Positions 61,423 through 64,000 of a DNA stretch of 64,000 bases are shown here, piece by piece. The translations under genes and the position numbers were made by a program. The notes beneath the pieces were generated by a model that was not told the origin of the DNA, did not search any database, and was given only the letters and a program-made list of their open reading frames with translations. Within the stretch, counting starts at the first letter, position 1; each line of letters opens with the position of its first letter. The stretch lies in assembly GCF_006715175.1 (NCBI RefSeq), contig NZ_VFMQ01000001.1, positions 744,001-808,000 of the forward strand. The letters are read 5' to 3'. The DNA comes from Curtobacterium citreum. GTDB taxonomy: Bacteria > Actinomycetota > Actinomycetes > Actinomycetales > Microbacteriaceae.

Positions 61423-62591
61423 GCACCGCGGTCCGCGACCTCGAGCAGTCCGGCGCGGTCGTGGCGGTCGACGTCGGCGGCACGACGGTCAAGGGCATGC
61501 TGCGCATCGGCGACGTCGTGCTCGACCGGGCCGTCGTCCCGACCTTCGGGACCGTCGGACCCGCGGACGGGACGGTCTCCGGCACGGCGACGGCCGGCAC
61601 TGCGACGGCCGGCACGGCGACGGCCGGCGCGGCGATGGCCGATGGGCCGTCGACCGGGGGCACGGCGGTCGGCGACCTGGCAGCCGGTGGGCCGGCGCTC
61701 GCCGCGGTCGTCGCCGTGGTCGACCGGCTCGCGGCCGCCGCCACGGGCGCCGGCCACCCGCTGGCCGCCATCGGCCTGTGCACCCCGGGGGTCGTCGACT
61801 CCGCGGCCGGCACGGTCGTCGTGGCGGTCAACCTCGACTGGCACGACCTGCCGATCGCCGACCTGCTGCGCGAGCGCTACGGCGTCCCCGTCGCCGTTGC
61901 GCACGATGCGCGTGCCGCGGCCACGGCCGAGATCGCCGCCCGCACCGCCGCCGGTCGGGACGTCACCGAGATGGTCTTCATCCCGATCGGCACGGGCATC
62001 TCCGCGAGCCTGGTCGTCGACGGCCGCCTGGTGGTCGGCGCCGCCGGGGGTGCCGGCGAGGTCGGGCACGTCTGCGTCCGACCCGGCGGGGAGCCCTGCA
62101 CGTGCGGGCAGCGCGGGTGCGTCGAGGCCTACGCCTCGGCCCGGAACATCCGTCGGCGCTACCGTGCGGCCGGCGGCACCATCGACGGGGCCACCGACGA
62201 GATCGTCGCGGCGGTCGACACCGACCCGGTCGCGGCCGCGGTGTGGGCGGACGCGGTCGACGCGCTCGCCGCCGGGGTCGCGATCCTGTCCGCCGTGCTC
62301 GACCCCGCGGTCGTCGTCGTCGGCGGCGGGCTCGGCGAGTCCGGGGAGCGCCTGCTCGCCCCGCTCCGCACGGCCGTCGACGCCCGACTCGGCTGGCGGC
62401 CGTCGCCCCGCATCGAGCAGTCGCTCGCGGGGGCCGGCGCCGGACTGGCGGGTGCCGCGCTCCTCGCCCGCACCGCCGCCGCGACCAGCACGACCGGCGC
62501 GACGAGCGCGCCCACGTCCAGCGCGCCCACGACCAGCACACCCGCGCCCGCCGCGGACCCAGCACCACACGGAACCAGGAGGACCCCATGA
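61419..62591 (+). CDS. ROK family sugar kinase with low-complexity insertion
   Basis: The product is 390 aa. The N-terminal ATP-binding motif is AVDVGGTTVKGML; GLCTPGVVDSA, the catalytic Asp in VAHDARAAATAE and the zinc motif CTCGQRGCVEAYASA follow. Compared with typical ROK kinases it has an insertion at about residues 46-85 made of GTATA-like repeats, encoded by four 15-bp units (61581-61640). The C-terminal ~35 residues are Thr/Ala/Pro-rich. It probably phosphorylates the imported sugar; glucose or N-acetyl-type substrates are only guesses. The ATG overlaps the regulator stop. Confidence 0.88.
   Translation: MSTAVRDLEQSGAVVAVDVGGTTVKGMLRIGDVVLDRAVVPTFGTVGPADGTVSGTATAGTATAGTATAGAAMADGPSTGGTAVGDLAAGGPALAAVVAVVDRLAAAATGAGHPLAAIGLCTPGVVDSAAGTVVVAVNLDWHDLPIADLLRERYGVPVAVAHDARAAATAEIAARTAAGRDVTEMVFIPIGTGISASLVVDGRLVVGAAGGAGEVGHVCVRPGGEPCTCGQRGCVEAYASARNIRRRYRAAGGTIDGATDEIVAAVDTDPVAAAVWADAVDALAAGVAILSAVLDPAVVVVGGGLGESGERLLAPLRTAVDARLGWRPSPRIEQSLAGAGAGLAGAALLARTAAATSTTGATSAPTSSAPTTSTPAPAADPAPHGTRRTP
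61581..61640 (+). repeat. Tandem 15-bp repeat inside the ROK kinase gene
   Basis: Four units of the form GGCACGGCGACGGCC run from 61581, the second and fourth slightly diverged, in frame with the coding sequence and giving Gly-Thr-Ala-Thr-Ala. Copy number may vary between strains. Confidence 0.85.
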
Positions 62592-63604
62592 CCGAACAGC
62601 GACTCCGGATCGGCCTCGTCGGTGCGGGGGTGATCGCCCACGCACACCTGCCGAACCTGCTCCGCCTCGGCGACGTCGTCGTCTTCTCCGAGGTCGGCGC
62701 CGAGGAGCTCGTGGCCACGCACGGCGGCGAGGTGGTGGGCTCGCTCGACGAGCTCCTCGCCCGCGTGGACGTGGTCGACGTCGTCGTCCCCACGTACGCG
62801 CACGCCGAGGTCGTGCGGGCAGCGCTCGCCGCCGGCAAGGACGTCATCAGCGAGAAGCCGCTCGCCCGCACCGACGCGGACGCCGACGACCTCGTCCGAC
62901 GCGCCCACGAGGCCGGCCGACAGCTCTACCCGGCGCACGTCGTCCGGTACTTCCCCGAGTACGTCCGGCTGAAGGCCGCGGTCGAGGCCGGGCAGCTCGG
63001 CGAGCTCGCCGTCCTGCGCTTCGTCCGCTCCGGCGGCTTCCCGACGCGCTCCGCCTGGTTCGCCGACCCGGAGCTGTCCGGGGGCATCATCATGGACCAG
63101 ATGATCCACGACCTGGACATCGCCCGGTGGATCGCCGGCGACGTCGTCCGGGTCAGCGCGGTGCACGTCCGGAAGGGCACCGTGGACCACCCGGTCGAGG
63201 CGGCGCACGTGCTGCTCACCCACGCGTCCGGTGCGATCAGCCACGTCGCGGGCATCTGGGGTCCGGCGCACCTGCCGTTCGTCACCGAGTTCTCGGCCAC
63301 CGGCACGCTCGGCACCCTGTCGCACGACTCCCGCGCGGAGCGGAACTACACGGCCGAGCTCCTCGACGAGGCGGCCGTCGGCGGCGACCTGCCGGAGCTC
63401 GACCCGACCGAGGACCCCTACTTCCTCGAGATCCGCGAGTACCTCGGTGCGTTCCGGGGCGGTGCCGTCCCGCGCGTCTCCGCCGAGGACGGCGCGACCG
63501 CGGTCCGGATCGTCAACGCGGCGCTCCGGTCGGTCGAGACCGGGCAGCCCGTCGACCTGGAGCCCGCCCCCGCGGCCGGGACGCACGAGGGGGCGACGGC
63601 ATGA
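62588..63604 (+). CDS. Gfo/Idh/MocA family oxidoreductase
   Basis: The product is 338 aa from ATG 62588, overlapping the kinase stop, with AGGAGG upstream. The Rossmann start is LRIGLVGAGVIAHAHLPNLL. The catalytic Lys is in KDVISEKPLARTDAD (EKP motif), and GGIIMDQMIHDLDIARWIAG is the substrate-binding His/Asp region. These NAD(P)-dependent enzymes oxidise or reduce sugars or inositols. The substrate is probably the imported sugar or a derivative. Confidence 0.9.
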   Translation: MTEQRLRIGLVGAGVIAHAHLPNLLRLGDVVVFSEVGAEELVATHGGEVVGSLDELLARVDVVDVVVPTYAHAEVVRAALAAGKDVISEKPLARTDADADDLVRRAHEAGRQLYPAHVVRYFPEYVRLKAAVEAGQLGELAVLRFVRSGGFPTRSAWFADPELSGGIIMDQMIHDLDIARWIAGDVVRVSAVHVRKGTVDHPVEAAHVLLTHASGAISHVAGIWGPAHLPFVTEFSATGTLGTLSHDSRAERNYTAELLDEAAVGGDLPELDPTEDPYFLEIREYLGAFRGGAVPRVSAEDGATAVRIVNAALRSVETGQPVDLEPAPAAGTHEGATA

Positions 63605-64000
63605 CCGCCCTGCGCATCGGCGTCCTGTCCTTCGCGCACACGCACGCGCTGTCGTACCTGACGGCGCTGCAGGCGATGCCCGGCGCCGAGGTCGTCGGCA
63701 CCGACCCGGACGGCACCTCCACGGGCACGGAGCTGACCGACCTGCGCGGTCGGGAGCTCGCCGACGCCCTCGGGGTCGCGTACGTCGACTCGGTCGAGGA
63801 GCTCCTCGCACAGGGCGTCGACGCCGTCGTGGTGACGAGCGAGAACGCCAGGCACCGCGCGCTCGTCGAGCAGGCCGCCGCCGCGGGTGTCCACGTGCTG
63901 TGCGAGAAGCCGCTCGCGACGACGTGGGAGGACGGCCTGGCGATGCGGGCCGCCGCCGAGGCCGCGGGCGTGCTGCTCATGGTCGCCTTCCCGGTGCGGT
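63601..64000 (+). CDS. Second Gfo/Idh/MocA family oxidoreductase (3' end beyond window)
   Basis: The first 133 codons are visible from ATG 63601, which overlaps the stop of the previous dehydrogenase. The N-terminus is LRIGVLSFAHTHALSYLTAL, an unusual dinucleotide loop with FAHTH instead of the usual glycine-rich sequence. The EKP motif is HVLCEKPLATTWED. HTHALSY-type starts occur in a subgroup of this family. It completes at least a four-gene regulator-kinase-dehydrogenase operon. Confidence 0.87.
   Translation, partial: MTALRIGVLSFAHTHALSYLTALQAMPGAEVVGTDPDGTSTGTELTDLRGRELADALGVAYVDSVEELLAQGVDAVVVTSENARHRALVEQAAAAGVHVLCEKPLATTWEDGLAMRAAAEAAGVLLMVAFPVR

Overview
The window is high-GC DNA (about 70% by eye) from an actinobacterium. 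A Microbacteriaceae member such as Curtobacterium fits best. Supporting signs are GTG starts throughout, the small-PurL/PurQ/PurS FGAM synthase, DUF3073 and DUF3072 proteins, an actinobacterial SCP-type protein beside purD, a DtxR/IdeR-type iron box, and LAXTG (class E) sorting signals. A genus call would need a database. I see no rRNA, tRNA, CRISPR array, transposase, integrase or phage gene. The window reads as chromosome with many short intergenic palindromes.

Layout. 0-6 kb: exopolysaccharide genes (two glycosyltransferases, gmd and fcl for GDP-L-fucose, a DUF4012 membrane protein). 6-14.5 kb: cell surface, with a 184-aa and a 1672-aa secreted protein that both end in LAFTG plus a membrane anchor; between them lie small membrane proteins, a VanZ-like protein and two tandem 109-aa paralogues of unknown function. 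14.5-22.5 kb: housekeeping genes (SRAP DNA-protein crosslink protein, YchJ-like, aroE, an iron-siderophore lipoprotein under a DtxR-type box, DUF1304, chorismate mutase, lactonase, GNAT, 2-hydroxyacid dehydrogenase). 22.5-26 kb: purSQL. 26-31 kb: padR with an MFS exporter, a CtaG-like protein and an acyltransferase. 31-36.7 kb: fur-katA, GNAT, a two-domain VOC protein with a striking operator, an SDR, a membrane protein and a lipoprotein. 36.7-40.4 kb: a four-gene ABC-2 exporter plus two-component system in which every junction overlaps. 40.5-44.3 kb: GAF-SpoIIE phosphatase, purC-purD, SCP protein. 44.6-47.7 kb: a large LuxR (LAL) regulator and a small membrane protein. 47.8-51.1 kb: divergent purF and purM, then DUF3073. 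51-55.2 kb: DoxX, DUF3072, an unknown protein and an OafA-type O-acyltransferase with an AT-rich promoter. 55.2-56.7 kb: DUF4097-PadR pair. 56.8-64 kb: a sugar importer (binding protein and two permeases, no ATPase) divergent from a ROK regulator, ROK kinase and two Gfo/Idh/MocA dehydrogenases, the last cut by the window edge.

How it works together. Purine genes lie in three separate clusters (purSQL, purDC, purF/purM). Aromatic-pathway genes (aroE, chorismate mutase) lie close together. Surface functions recur: fucose-containing polysaccharide, O-acylation, a fibrillar adhesin. The sugar importer and divergent ROK operon form one likely uptake and catabolism unit.

Two general signals stand out. 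First, many single genes carry a TANNNT hexamer 6-8 nt before the start codon and no Shine-Dalgarno sequence, the arrangement expected for leaderless mRNAs; I used it to choose starts. Second, several families of intergenic palindromes recur. One shows compensatory base changes between copies. I found no clear new defence or mobile system.
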